A stretch of 64,000 nucleotides of DNA from Arthrobacter cavernae (GTDB taxonomy: Bacteria > Actinomycetota > Actinomycetes > Actinomycetales > Micrococcaceae), in contig NZ_JAFNLL010000002.1 in assembly GCF_017368795.1 (NCBI RefSeq), positions 248,001 to 312,000 on the forward strand. Direction: 5' to 3'. How positions within the stretch are numbered: position 1 is the first letter of the stretch; each line of letters begins with the position of its first letter. The position numbers and the translations under genes are program-made. Positions 21,089 to 29,988 of the stretch are shown one piece after another. Under the pieces are notes generated by a model. The model ran no database searches and was not told the origin of the DNA. It saw nothing but the letters and a program-made list of their open reading frames with translations.

Positions 21089-21336
21089 GGCTGGTCCTCT
21101 GCGTTGGGGTTCCTGAACTTCAGCATACGGACAATTCAGGTCAATTCATGTCTGCATCCTGCCGCGCGTTTGCCCTTCGAGCCGTGTGGTCTTTCGCCGG
21201 ACGGCTGCCGCGCAGATTGCACGCAAAATTGCTGGATTTCCAGCCCCGGCAGAACAAGACTGTGTACACGAACGGGCGATTGGCCTACGGGTCAACCAGT
21301 GCCGCCGGTTCACAACGTCTGAAGGGACTGGGTCAC

Positions 21337-22773
21337 ATGGACGAGCTCTCGGCTTTCTTTCCGCTCATCGCGGCGATTCTCGGCGTCGTTGTTGTTGTCG
21401 GATTCATATGGCTGGCAACCAAGGCGATGTGGAAGGTGGCCGAGCCGAACGAGGCGCTGATTATTTCGGGCCTGACCCGGGCGACGCTTGAAAATGCCGA
21501 TGGAATGGACTTCAAGATCGTAACGGGGAAGGGAGCCCTGGTGGTCCCGGGGCTTCAGACCGTGAGAATGTTGGCCCTGACCTTGAACGAAACGGAGCTC
21601 AAAGTTTCGTGTGTTACCTCGCAGGGAATCCAGGTGATTGTCGAGGGCGTCGTCATTTACAAAATCGGTGATGCCCCTCCTTTCATTGCGAATGCCGCCC
21701 GGAGATTCCTGGGACAGCAACCCAAAATGGAAAGCCAGGTGTACAACGTCTTCGAAGGACATTTGCGCTCAATCATTGGCAGCATGACCGTCGAAGAGAT
21801 CATCCGTGAGCGCGACAAACTAGCTTCGCTGGTTCGCAGCGCCAGCGGCGTGGAAATGGAGAAGCTCGGCCTGGTAGTCGATTCGCTTCAGATCAAGGAC
21901 CTTCAAGACCCCACTGGCTACATCCAGAACCTGGCCAAGCCGCACATTGCCCAGGTGAAGATGGAGGCCCGCGTCGCCGAGGCCACCCGCAACCGTGAGG
22001 CCGCCGAGAAGGAAGCCGAGGCAGCGGCAATGATTGCGGATGCCCAGAGCATTTCGGCCATCAAGCAGTCGGCGGCGCAGGCCAACGCAGAGAGGGCCCG
22101 GGCGAACGCGGCGCAGGCCGGCCCGCTCGCCGATGCCACGGCCCGCCAGCAAGTGGTGGTCCAGGAGACGGAAGTAGCGAAGCTGGAGGCGGCCCGTGAG
22201 GAGCAAAAGCTCCAGACCACCATCCGCAAGCCCGCGGATGCCAAGGCGTACGCCCAGCGCACGGAAGCGGAAGCCCAGAAGTCTGCAGACATCAGCGCCG
22301 CCGAGGCCCGCGCCAGGCGCACCGAACTCGAGGCGCAAGCCAATGCCAGGCGCGTGGAAGTCGAGGCGCAGGCCAGCGCCACCGCTGCGGCCGCCATGGC
22401 AGGAGCCACCCGGGTGACTGGCGAAGCCGAGGCAGCAGCTACCAAAGCGCGAGGAGACGCCGCCGCGTCCGCCGTCAAGGCCAAGGCCCTTGCGGAAGCG
22501 GACGGCATCAAGGCCCGCGGCGAAGCGCTCGAAACGAATCAGGACGCCGTCATTTCACAGCAGTTGGCCGAGAACATGCCGGCGATTGTCGCGGCTGCAG
22601 CCGAGCCGTTTGCGCATGTGGGGCAGCTGACCGTCCTCAACGGCGGCGAGGGCCTGAACAACATGGTGGGCGGGATCCTGTCCCAGGTAGGGAACTTCCT
22701 GCCTTCGCTTGCGGCCGCGCTCCGGGGCGGGAAGGAAGCCCCTAAACGGCCGACGAAAGCCCCCGATGCATAG
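21337..22773 (+). CDS. Flotillin-like SPFH/band-7 membrane scaffold protein
   Basis: A 478-aa protein with one N-terminal membrane helix (about residues 8-28), an SPFH/band-7 domain (to about 205, including VEGVVIYKIGD and VEEIIRERDKLASLVR), and a long Ala/Glu-rich coiled coil (about 210-400) as in flotillins. A small C-terminal part contains LTVLNGGEGLNNMVGGIL. It is thought to organise membrane microdomains. GAAGGG lies 10 nt before ATG 21337; upstream in-frame starts have no ribosome site. The next gene starts inside its last codons. Confidence 0.9.
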   Translation: MDELSAFFPLIAAILGVVVVVGFIWLATKAMWKVAEPNEALIISGLTRATLENADGMDFKIVTGKGALVVPGLQTVRMLALTLNETELKVSCVTSQGIQVIVEGVVIYKIGDAPPFIANAARRFLGQQPKMESQVYNVFEGHLRSIIGSMTVEEIIRERDKLASLVRSASGVEMEKLGLVVDSLQIKDLQDPTGYIQNLAKPHIAQVKMEARVAEATRNREAAEKEAEAAAMIADAQSISAIKQSAAQANAERARANAAQAGPLADATARQQVVVQETEVAKLEAAREEQKLQTTIRKPADAKAYAQRTEAEAQKSADISAAEARARRTELEAQANARRVEVEAQASATAAAAMAGATRVTGEAEAAATKARGDAAASAVKAKALAEADGIKARGEALETNQDAVISQQLAENMPAIVAAAAEPFAHVGQLTVLNGGEGLNNMVGGILSQVGNFLPSLAAALRGGKEAPKRPTKAPDA

Positions 22774-23002
22774 GAACGTGGACCGCAGCCTCACCGGCAA
22801 GATCGGCCGAGTGACGGGGCGCATCGGGCCGGGCACCATCGGCGAGGTGATGCTCGCCTATCACGGAGGCACCAGTGCCTTCTTTGCCTACCCCTTCGAC
22901 GGGGCGAGCGAGTTTCCGGTGGGCGACAAGGTGCTGGTGATCTACTTCGAGCCGCCGCAGACCGTGTACGTGGATGAGCTGCCGGAGGTTTTGAGGGGGT
23001 AG
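22766..23002 (+). CDS. Small NfeD-like partner of the flotillin
   Basis: A 78-aa protein lacking a membrane helix. The sequence is beta-rich (GKIGRVTGRIGPGTIGEVML, then FPVGDKVLVIYFEPPQTVYVDEL), resembling an OB-type NfeD soluble domain. Its ATG lies within the flotillin gene and overlaps its stop by 8 nt, so co-translation and a joint role are likely, as for SPFH-NfeD pairs. The family match is from pattern and context only. Confidence 0.7.
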   Translation: MHRNVDRSLTGKIGRVTGRIGPGTIGEVMLAYHGGTSAFFAYPFDGASEFPVGDKVLVIYFEPPQTVYVDELPEVLRG

Positions 23003-23100
23003 GCAAGGCGGCTGACTCCCGCCCATCTGTTTACCCAAGCTTCCCCCGGGCGTCACACCCATTCCCCCGCACCGCCAACCGCGGACCACACCGTGGAGGG

Positions 23101-24279
23101 GTGAGGATCGCAATCGTCGCCGAATCATTCCTGCCGCTCATGAACGGGGTAACCCACTCCATCCTGCGGGTGCTGGAGCATCTGCAGGACCGCGGGGACG
23201 AGGTGATGGTGATTGCGCCGTCGACGTCGGACACTGCTGTTTCGGACGTTGTGAATGGCGCGTACGTGTACCGCCTCCCTTCCGTGCCGCTGGCCGGATA
23301 CACGAATGTGCGGGTGGCGTTGGGCGGTGTGAACCGGGTCAAGAGAATCCTTGCCGATTACGCACCGGACGTGGTCCACCTCGCATCACCGTTCGTCCTG
23401 GGCTGGCGGGCCGTGCAGGCGGCGCACCAGCTCGGAATCCCCACGGTGGCCATCTACCAGACCGAAATCCCCAGCTACGCAGCCCGGTACGGGGTCCCGT
23501 TCCTGGAGAACTGGGCCTGGAACAGGGTGGACAACATCCACCTGCTGGCCAACCGGACCCTGGTGCCGTCCACGTTTGCGCTGAACCAGTTGCGCGGCCG
23601 CGGCATCCTGCGCGTGGACATGTGGCGCCGCGGTGTGGACACTGCCCGCTTCAACCCCGCAAAACGCTCGACGGCGTGGCGAGCCACCGTGGCGCCCGAC
23701 GGCGAGCGCATCATCGGCTATGTCGGCCGGCTGGCCATCGAAAAGCAGGTGGAGGATCTCGCCGTGCTTGCCGATCTGCCGGGAACCCGCCTTGTCATCG
23801 TGGGTGACGGTCCCCAGCGGGCTGCGCTCGAAGCGGCACTGCCCAACGCCGTCTTCACGGGGTTCCTCAGCGGCGACGATCTCGCCCAGGCTGTGGCCTC
23901 CTTCGATCTGTTCGTCCATCCCGGCGAGTTCGAGACCTTCTGCCAGACCATCCAGGAAGCCATGGCTTCAGGTGTTCCTGTGGTGGCGACCGGCCGTGGC
24001 GGTCCCCTGGACCTGGTGGAGAACTCGCGCACCGGCTGGCTGTTCGAACCGGGGAACCTGGCCCAGCTGCGCGGCTACGTGGAGGACCTGATGGGCGACG
24101 ACGCCAAGCGCCGCGCGTTCGCCGCGACGGCTGCCGCCTCGGTCCAGGGCCGGACGTGGCCCGCGCTGAGCGCCAACCTGGTGCGGCACTACGAGGACGT
24201 GATGGCAGGCCGGGCCGTGGTTGAGCCGGCCGGCCCTTCAAACACCACACTGACTTCAAGCAAAGGACCCGTTTCATGA
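23101..24279 (+). CDS. GT4-family glycosyltransferase (mannosyltransferase-like)
   Basis: A 392-aa GT-B enzyme. It begins MRIAIVAESFLPLMNGVTHSI; the C-terminal donor-binding half has IIGYVGRLAIEKQVEDL, then VIVGDGPQRAAL and FVHPGEFETFCQTIQEAMASGVPVVA with the EX7E motif. Closest known relatives in actinobacteria act on phosphatidylinositol or diacylglycerol mannosides (PimB/MgtA type); the acceptor here is unproven. The start is GTG 23101, with GGAGGG directly adjacent, an unusually short spacer. It overlaps the UDP-sugar dehydrogenase gene by 4 nt. Confidence 0.86.
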   Translation: MRIAIVAESFLPLMNGVTHSILRVLEHLQDRGDEVMVIAPSTSDTAVSDVVNGAYVYRLPSVPLAGYTNVRVALGGVNRVKRILADYAPDVVHLASPFVLGWRAVQAAHQLGIPTVAIYQTEIPSYAARYGVPFLENWAWNRVDNIHLLANRTLVPSTFALNQLRGRGILRVDMWRRGVDTARFNPAKRSTAWRATVAPDGERIIGYVGRLAIEKQVEDLAVLADLPGTRLVIVGDGPQRAALEAALPNAVFTGFLSGDDLAQAVASFDLFVHPGEFETFCQTIQEAMASGVPVVATGRGGPLDLVENSRTGWLFEPGNLAQLRGYVEDLMGDDAKRRAFAATAAASVQGRTWPALSANLVRHYEDVMAGRAVVEPAGPSNTTLTSSKGPVS

Positions 24280-25748
24280 AAATCTCCGTCATCGGCTGCG
24301 GTTACCTTGGGGCCGTCCATGCGGCCACCCTCGCGTCCATGGGCCACAGCGTGGTGGGCATCGACGTGGATGCCGCCAAGGTTGCCCACTTGAACAAGGG
24401 TTTCGCTCCTTTCCACGAGCCGGGCCTGGACGAGCTGCTCCGTGACGGCTTCACCACGGGCCGGCTGAGCTTCTCGACCGACTTCGCCGATGCCGCCGAT
24501 GCCCAGGTCCATTTCCTCTGCGTCGGCACGCCGCAGTCCAAGACCTCGGACACCGCCGACCTGTCCTACCTCGTCGCGGCCACGAAGAGCCTCCTCCCCC
24601 ACATGGCGAAAGGTGCCGCCGTCGTCGGCAAGTCCACTGTTCCCGTGGGGACGGTGGAGATCCTGCGCAGCCTTCTCTCGCGCCGCTCCGATGTGCTACT
24701 CGGCTGGAACCCCGAGTTCCTGCGCCAGGGCACGGCGGTCAAGGATTCCCTGGTTCCCGACCGCTTCGTCTACGGCGTCCCGGGCGGCAAGGGCGCCGCT
24801 GCCGGTGCCCCGGTCACCGCGGTCCTTGACGCGGTCTACGAGCCTCTGGTCCTGGCCGGCATTCCCCGGTTGGTCTGCAACTTCGCGACGGCCGAGCTGA
24901 TCAAATCGGCGTCGAATGCTTTCCTCGCCACGAAGCTCAGCTTCATCAACGCCATGGCCGAGTTGTGCGATGCGTCCGGCGCCGATGTCACTGAGCTCAG
25001 CGAAGCCATGGGCCTGGACCCGCGGATCGGAAACCGGTACCTGCACGCCGGGCTGGGCTTCGGCGGTGGGTGCCTGCCCAAGGACGTCCGTTCTTTCCGG
25101 GCCCAGGCGCGCGCACTGTCCGTTCCGTCTGTGGACGAGTGGATGGGTGTGGTGGATTCGATCAATCTCGACCAGCGCTCGCGGACGGTTGAGGTGGCCC
25201 GCGATATGTGCCGCGGTTTCCTGGCCGGACGCACCGTGACTGTGCTGGGTGCGGCCTTCAAGCCGGACACGGACGATATCCGCGACTCCCCCGCTTTGGA
25301 TGTGGCCCTCCAATTGGCGGCAGCCGGAGCCCACGTTACGGTGACGGACCCCAAGGCCATCAACAACGCTTGGATGAGGTACCCCCAGCTCCGCTTCGAA
25401 GCCTCCACCACGCGGGCCCTGGAGGGCGCGGAGCTGGTCCTGCTCTTGACCGAGTGGGACGAATACCGTGACCTTTCGCCCACGGCCGTCGCAGGGCTGG
25501 TACGGCGCCGGATGGTGCTGGACGCACGGAATGTCCTGGACGCCGAGGCCTGGCGGACGGCCGGCTGGACGGTACGTGGCCTGGGAACGGGCTCTGCCGC
25601 TGCGGTGGAGGCAACCGACAGCCACCAGCCCGCTACCAGCGCGGCCGCTGCCAAGGAACCGGCCGCAGCCCGCACCATCACCGAGGTCCCGCCGTCGAAC
25701 GGATATCGCCCGGCGCAATCGGCACGCGGCGTGGTGACTCCCCGCTGA
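24276..25748 (+). CDS. UDP-glucose/GDP-mannose 6-dehydrogenase family protein
   Basis: A 490-aa NAD-dependent dehydrogenase that makes uronic acid nucleotides. The N-terminal domain begins MKISVIGCGYLGAVHAATLASMGHSVVGID. The catalytic block is LGFGGGCLPKDVRSF (Cys nucleophile), and the C-terminal domain has VTVLGAAFKPDTDDIRDSPA. A 50-residue Ala/Pro-rich tail extends beyond the usual 440 residues. It is co-transcribed with the glycosyltransferase (ATGA overlap), suggesting shared envelope polysaccharide or glycolipid work. UDP-glucose is the more likely substrate. Confidence 0.9.
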   Translation: MKISVIGCGYLGAVHAATLASMGHSVVGIDVDAAKVAHLNKGFAPFHEPGLDELLRDGFTTGRLSFSTDFADAADAQVHFLCVGTPQSKTSDTADLSYLVAATKSLLPHMAKGAAVVGKSTVPVGTVEILRSLLSRRSDVLLGWNPEFLRQGTAVKDSLVPDRFVYGVPGGKGAAAGAPVTAVLDAVYEPLVLAGIPRLVCNFATAELIKSASNAFLATKLSFINAMAELCDASGADVTELSEAMGLDPRIGNRYLHAGLGFGGGCLPKDVRSFRAQARALSVPSVDEWMGVVDSINLDQRSRTVEVARDMCRGFLAGRTVTVLGAAFKPDTDDIRDSPALDVALQLAAAGAHVTVTDPKAINNAWMRYPQLRFEASTTRALEGAELVLLLTEWDEYRDLSPTAVAGLVRRRMVLDARNVLDAEAWRTAGWTVRGLGTGSAAAVEATDSHQPATSAAAAKEPAAARTITEVPPSNGYRPAQSARGVVTPR

Positions 25749-26100
25749 GCCGCCCGGCGGCTCCGACCGACTCTATGCCGCAGAACGGTTCGCTGGTGGG
25801 CACGGAGGCGCCCGTCGCCGTCGTCACCTTGTACAGCTGAAGGAGCGTCTCCCCCGGGCCGCATTCCGGCCCGACAACGCCGCAGAGCGGGTCCGCGTTG
25901 CTGCCTGGCGTGCTGGCACAGGCCGGACGGATTTCCTCGGTCACGGCTTCGGTGCTGGCTTCGGCGGTCAGCGCCTCGCTGGCGGACGGCATCTGGACCT
26001 CCGTCCCTGCCGAGGCGGAGGGGCCGCATGCCGTCAACGCAATGCATGCGCCGAGGGCCATGGCGATCAGCAGTCTCTTCAAGATGGCTCGGCTGGTCAT
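25678..26100 (-). CDS. Small putative lipoprotein, unknown function
   Basis: A 140-aa protein with a positively charged start, hydrophobic stretch and lipobox LTAC (Cys about residue 25), then a low-complexity Ser/Ala/Glu linker. The mature part has four further Cys residues (ACAST, LCGVV, ECGPG, FCGIE). Its start overlaps the upstream lipoprotein gene by 4 nt, so the two are a pair. Its 3' end overlaps the convergent dehydrogenase gene by 71 bp, which is unusual; the last 25 residues may be dispensable. No family recognised. Confidence 0.62.
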   Translation of the reverse strand: MTSRAILKRLLIAMALGACIALTACGPSASAGTEVQMPSASEALTAEASTEAVTEEIRPACASTPGSNADPLCGVVGPECGPGETLLQLYKVTTATGASVPTSEPFCGIESVGAAGRLSGESPRRVPIAPGDIRSTAGPR

Positions 26101-26540
26101 CGGTAGATCTCCACACCGGTCTTTGCACAGGCGCGGTGGAGGGCTTCGAGAATTTGGACTTCTCCGTCCTGCACCTGTGCCGGGTTCCCCGCTACCGCGC
26201 GGTAGAGCACCACCTGAAGTGCTTCCGAAGCCTCTCTTCGTATTTCTTCGGGCGCGGCGCCGGTGGCTGAGACCATTCTTCGGCTGTCCTCCTCCGTTGC
26301 CGTGGCAGGGTTGGAGGCGGCCTTGATCCCATCACGCCACGCGAGACAAACCTCCTGGGCGGTCATCTCCGCAGCTTGCTCGCCCGAAGGCCTTGTGGCG
26401 GGCTCGGCCCCGACCTCGGCCTCGGGCGTTGGCTGCTGAGAGGGAGCAGTTCCGGTGGCGCGGTCCGACTCCGGGGGCACGGCGCATCCGGCAACGGCAA
26501 GCAGTCCGGCGATGGTCAAGGCGGCAGCGGTCCGGTTCAT
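26097..26540 (-). CDS. Putative lipoprotein with C-terminal helical domain
   Basis: A 147-aa protein with signal sequence and lipobox VAGC (Cys 19), a Pro/Glu/Thr-rich linker to about residue 55, and a helical domain containing two Cys (EVCLAW, HRACAK). The pattern suggests a disulphide-stabilised extracytoplasmic domain. It forms a two-gene operon with the downstream lipoprotein through an ATGA overlap. Family unknown to me. Confidence 0.68.
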   Translation of the reverse strand: MNRTAAALTIAGLLAVAGCAVPPESDRATGTAPSQQPTPEAEVGAEPATRPSGEQAAEMTAQEVCLAWRDGIKAASNPATATEEDSRRMVSATGAAPEEIRREASEALQVVLYRAVAGNPAQVQDGEVQILEALHRACAKTGVEIYR

Positions 26541-26658
26541 GGTTCTCCCTACGTGGTGGTCTTGCCATCACGCTACGGAGCCGCTCTACCGGCCGACAGC
26601 GGCCAATTGCCCTATGTGGATAACTCCGCAACCATCGAAAGGCGCACGTTCAGACCGC

Positions 26659-27942
26659 CTATGCGCCCCCGTCCGCCAGCCGGCGCTGCACATCCAGCAG
26701 GAACTTCAGGCCGGCGTCGGTGACTTCCGGTCCCTGCTGCCAGCGGGTGTCCGTCAGTTCCAAGGAGCGCAAGCTCGAGCGGACGCCGAAGTCCACATCC
26801 GACGCCGCATCCAGCGGCACGTCGCCGCCACCCGGCATGCGGAAACCGGCACGGTTCAGTGCCTCCTGGAGCAGCCGCTGACGCTTGTCGTAGGACAGCG
26901 CCAGCCCCTCCACGAGCCAATGCACTGCCAGCCGTGTTGCCAGTTTGACGGCAGCCGCCTCGGGGTTGGCCAATCGGTCCGCAACATAGTCCCAGAGGGC
27001 TTGCGGGTCCTTGCCGACCCTGCGGCCTGATGGCGTGAGGACGAGCCGTCCCTTGAACTTTCGCAGCAGCTTCCACTCTTGAAGTTGTTCACGCAGTGCC
27101 AGCACCGGACGCGCGTGGATCTCCTGGCGGGCGGTGCCGGGCCAGTCCTCGTCCCACCCGAGGGCGGTCATCGCGGCCTTGACGATGGCGGGCTTCAGGT
27201 AGCCGTCTTTCGTCAGCTCGAGGCCGGCGGGCGAGGCCTCGTCCAGGAACCACTGGACGGGCCTCAGGACGGTGTGGATGTCCTCCGCACTCACCGGCCC
27301 GGGCCAGAGCCGCCTGGCCAGCTGCGCCAGTTGCGTGTTGATAGCCTCCAGGCTGAAGGCTGCGGGATCGAAGTCCGAGGCCGGTTCGCCGGTCATGCCT
27401 TCAAGCCACTCGGCGGCGCCGTCATGGTCCCGGTACTCGGGATCGCCCAGCTTCGAGACCAGGTCCGCGTAGCCGCCGATGCCGCCGGAGTCCTCTACGG
27501 GCCCCCTCATGGCACCGTCGACGCACTGGATGCTTCCTTGCGGGATTTCCGCGGGGCCCAGCTGTTCGATCTCGTGGATCCAGGAGTCGCCGAAGTCGTA
27601 TTCGTATTCGAGCTTGGAGGTGCCTGCCGCTGATGGGTCGATCAGTTCGGAGAGTACGACGCCGGCGGCAGCTTCCGCTCCGAGCTCGTCGGCCGCTTCT
27701 TCCGTGCCGACGATCACGCGGGGCTGGCCTTTGCGGTCAACGGTCCTGATGCCGTAGAGGTGGTAGTCCTGCCAGCCGAAGGCTTTCTGGATCGCCTCAT
27801 GGAGTTCGGGGATGGTGACCGACTCGGGCAAGAGCAGTCTCCGCCAGATCTCCGGGTCGGTACCGGCGATGGTGATGCGGAGGTCGAAGGCGGGAACGTT
27901 GCCGGGTTCATCCATGACGGCAATCATGCCAGATCCGGGCAT
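26659..27942 (-). CDS. Plasmid pRiA4b ORF-3-like protein
   Basis: A 427-aa protein whose N-terminal half matches the pRiA4b ORF-3 (IS1096 TnpR-like) family: FDLRITIAGTDPEIWRRLLLPESVTIPELHEAIQKAFGW, then LEYEYDFGDSWIHEI and the GGIGGYADLVSKL region. The C-terminal half (about 220-427) is an extra helical domain, often fused in actinobacteria. Function is unknown. Start candidates are ATG 27942, 27927 and 27915; none has an ideal ribosome site (GGAGG lies only 1 nt before 27942). Confidence 0.83.
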   Translation of the reverse strand: MPGSGMIAVMDEPGNVPAFDLRITIAGTDPEIWRRLLLPESVTIPELHEAIQKAFGWQDYHLYGIRTVDRKGQPRVIVGTEEAADELGAEAAAGVVLSELIDPSAAGTSKLEYEYDFGDSWIHEIEQLGPAEIPQGSIQCVDGAMRGPVEDSGGIGGYADLVSKLGDPEYRDHDGAAEWLEGMTGEPASDFDPAAFSLEAINTQLAQLARRLWPGPVSAEDIHTVLRPVQWFLDEASPAGLELTKDGYLKPAIVKAAMTALGWDEDWPGTARQEIHARPVLALREQLQEWKLLRKFKGRLVLTPSGRRVGKDPQALWDYVADRLANPEAAAVKLATRLAVHWLVEGLALSYDKRQRLLQEALNRAGFRMPGGGDVPLDAASDVDFGVRSSLRSLELTDTRWQQGPEVTDAGLKFLLDVQRRLADGGA

Positions 27943-28000
27943 GCCTCCAAGCCAGGCTCGGGGAATCGCCGTCGTTCTTCACCCGTGGTGGTTAAACGCC

Positions 28001-28029
28001 GGAAGGGCCGGTCAATGACCGGCCCTTCC
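28001..28029 (-). terminator. Hairpin terminator after cspA
   Basis: The perfect arms GGAAGGGCCGGTCA and its complement surround a one-base loop. It starts 16 nt past the cspA stop on the minus strand. Confidence 0.88.
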
Positions 28030-28045
28030 TTTGAAAATCCGAAAC

Positions 28046-28249
28046 CTAGATGGCCTGGATGTTTACTGCCTGGGGACCCTTGGGGCCCTGCTCGACGTCG
28101 AAGGAAACCTTCTGGTTCTCTTCGAGGGAGCGGTAGCCCGAGGAGTTGATGGCGGAGTAGTGAGCGAAAACGTCCTGGCTGCCATCTTCAGGAGAGATGA
28201 AGCCGAAGCCCTTTTCGGAGTTGAACCACTTGACGGTACCTGTAGCCAT
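28046..28249 (-). CDS. cspA: Cold-shock protein (CspA family)
   Basis: A 67-aa single cold-shock domain binding single-stranded RNA/DNA. RNP1 is KGFGFI and RNP2 is DVFAHYSAI; the N-terminus [18 protein letters not shown] is standard. AAGGA lies 8 nt before ATG 28249. A structured leader is present upstream and a strong hairpin downstream. Confidence 0.97.
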   Translation of the reverse strand: MATGTVKWFNSEKGFGFISPEDGSQDVFAHYSAINSSGYRSLEENQKVSFDVEQGPKGPQAVNIQAI

Positions 28250-28545
28250 TTTTTCAGTCCTTACTGAAGGTGGAGGTTGTCCCGACTGTCGGGCCTCCGG
28301 TGTGGGGTGTTCTCCACCGTTACTTCAGAAGGTCGCGCTTCAAGGAACCGCGGGAACTGCCTGAACTACCAAATGCCAAACACAACAACAGCTACAAGCA
28401 TACAGAGGTTTTGCCGGATGGCTAGTATCTGTGCGAATTTTCGTTCCACGCGGCGAGTCATGGCCATTCGACGCAGGCCAATATCATGGAGGAACCCGGG
28501 TTGAGCACCGCGTTCGGGCCCTGGCACCGTGCAACAAAGGACCGG
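28250..28545. promoter_or_regulatory. Intergenic region: cspA leader and upstream region of the Wadjet operon
   Basis: About 300 nt between divergent cspA and jetA. Near cspA the minus-strand leader can fold: CCCGA/TCGGG (28281-28293) sits inside GGTGGAG (28269-28275) pairing with CTCCACC (28312-28318), and GGAGG can instead pair with CCTCC at 28294-28298. The AT-rich stretch 28370-28450 probably holds the promoters, but no confident -35/-10 pair was assigned. GGAGGAA at 28488-28494 is an ideal ribosome site for a TTG at 28501. Confidence 0.5.
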
Positions 28546-29988
28546 ATGGACTACTACGCAATCAACGCCCTGCGTGAGAACCATGCAGGATGGGCGCTCC
28601 TCCGAGCCCAAAATGCGCCCCTGGCTGTTTGTTTTTTCATGGCCGCCTTCACCGGGCCCAATCAGCGAAACCTCGGCCGCCAGCACCTCATCGATATTCT
28701 GGACGACGTCCTCTTCGGGCTCAGGGAGAGCTACGGCGAGGAAAAGTTCCCCCGCCAAGCGAGCGAATACCTGGACGACTGGGCGGCACCGGAACGGTCC
28801 TGGCTCCGGAAGTACTACCTGCCCGGCCAGGACGAGCCCCGCTACGACCTCACCCCCGCCGCGGAGAATGTGGTCCGCTGGGTGGAAAGCCTGCGCGGCC
28901 GGGACTTCGTGGCCACCCAGTCCCGGCTCAGCAGCATCTTCACGGTCCTCAAGACCCTGGTGCAGCAATCGGAGGCGGACCCGGAGGTCCGGCTCACCGA
29001 GCTGCAGCGCCAGCGGGACGAGATCGACGCCGAGATGCAGCGCATCCGGGGCGGCAACATCAAGGTGATGAGCGCGCCCGAGGCCATGGACCACTTCCAG
29101 CAGCTCACCGCCCTGGCCAAGGACCTGCTCGCGGATTTCCGGGAAGTCGAACAGAACTTCCGCAAACTGGACCGGCAGGTGCGCGAGCAGATCGCCACGT
29201 GGGAGGGCAGCCAGGGCGAGCTGCTCGCCTCGATCTTCGGCAGCCAGCAGGACATCAGCAGCTCCCTGCAGGGCCGCACCTTCCAGGGATTCTGGGACTA
29301 CCTCATGTCGCCGCAGCTTCGCGCGGAACTCAAGGACCTCCTGCAGCGGGCCACCGAGATCGAGGCGCTGGCCGGCGTCGAGAACCTCCAGGCGGTGACC
29401 GGCCTGCACCAGGACTGGCTGCCCGCCGTCGAGCAGACCCAAGGCACCGTCCGGCAGCTCTCGCAGCAGCTCCGCCGGCTCCTGGACGACAAAGTCTTCC
29501 TCGAGAACAAGCGCATCATGCAGCTGATCCGGCGTGTCGAATCCGGTGCGCTGGCCACCCGGCAAGCACCGCCGTCGGGGGTGTTCATGGAGCTGGCCGC
29601 GCCGTCGGTGGACGTGACTCTGCCGTTCGAGCGGCCCCTCTACGAGGGGAGCCGGAAGGTTTGGGTGATGGATGACGTGGTGATGGCCGACGACGGCGAC
29701 GTTGACGCCGGGGCCCTCTTCAGCCAGTTCCATGTGGACAAGGAGCGGCTGCGCTCGAACATCGACGCCGTGCTGGAGGACGCGGAGCAGGCGACGCTGG
29801 CCGAGATCACCGGGGCGCATCCCCTGTCCCAGGGGCTCGCCGAGTTGGTGGCCTATTACCAACTGGCCACGGACTCGGAGTGGGCCACCATCAATCCCGA
29901 AACCCAACAGCAGCTGAGCTGGACTCTTGCGGACGGCAGCATCCGGGAAGCGACCATCGACCAAATCATCTTTGCGAGGCCGGCATGA
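28546..29988 (+). CDS. jetA: Wadjet component JetA (DUF3375, kleisin-like / MksF type)
   Basis: A 480-aa DUF3375 protein, the kleisin-like subunit of a type I Wadjet (MukBEF-like) anti-plasmid complex. The family start MDYYAINALRENHAGWALLRAQNAPL is seen at ATG 28546; YLDDWAAPERSWLRKYYLPG and the long central coiled coil (about residues 160-260) also fit. AAAGGA lies 4 nt before the ATG. An alternative TTG 28501 has a better-spaced GGAGGAA site and would add 15 residues. The stop overlaps jetB by ATGA. Confidence 0.9.
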   Translation: MDYYAINALRENHAGWALLRAQNAPLAVCFFMAAFTGPNQRNLGRQHLIDILDDVLFGLRESYGEEKFPRQASEYLDDWAAPERSWLRKYYLPGQDEPRYDLTPAAENVVRWVESLRGRDFVATQSRLSSIFTVLKTLVQQSEADPEVRLTELQRQRDEIDAEMQRIRGGNIKVMSAPEAMDHFQQLTALAKDLLADFREVEQNFRKLDRQVREQIATWEGSQGELLASIFGSQQDISSSLQGRTFQGFWDYLMSPQLRAELKDLLQRATEIEALAGVENLQAVTGLHQDWLPAVEQTQGTVRQLSQQLRRLLDDKVFLENKRIMQLIRRVESGALATRQAPPSGVFMELAAPSVDVTLPFERPLYEGSRKVWVMDDVVMADDGDVDAGALFSQFHVDKERLRSNIDAVLEDAEQATLAEITGAHPLSQGLAELVAYYQLATDSEWATINPETQQQLSWTLADGSIREATIDQIIFARPA

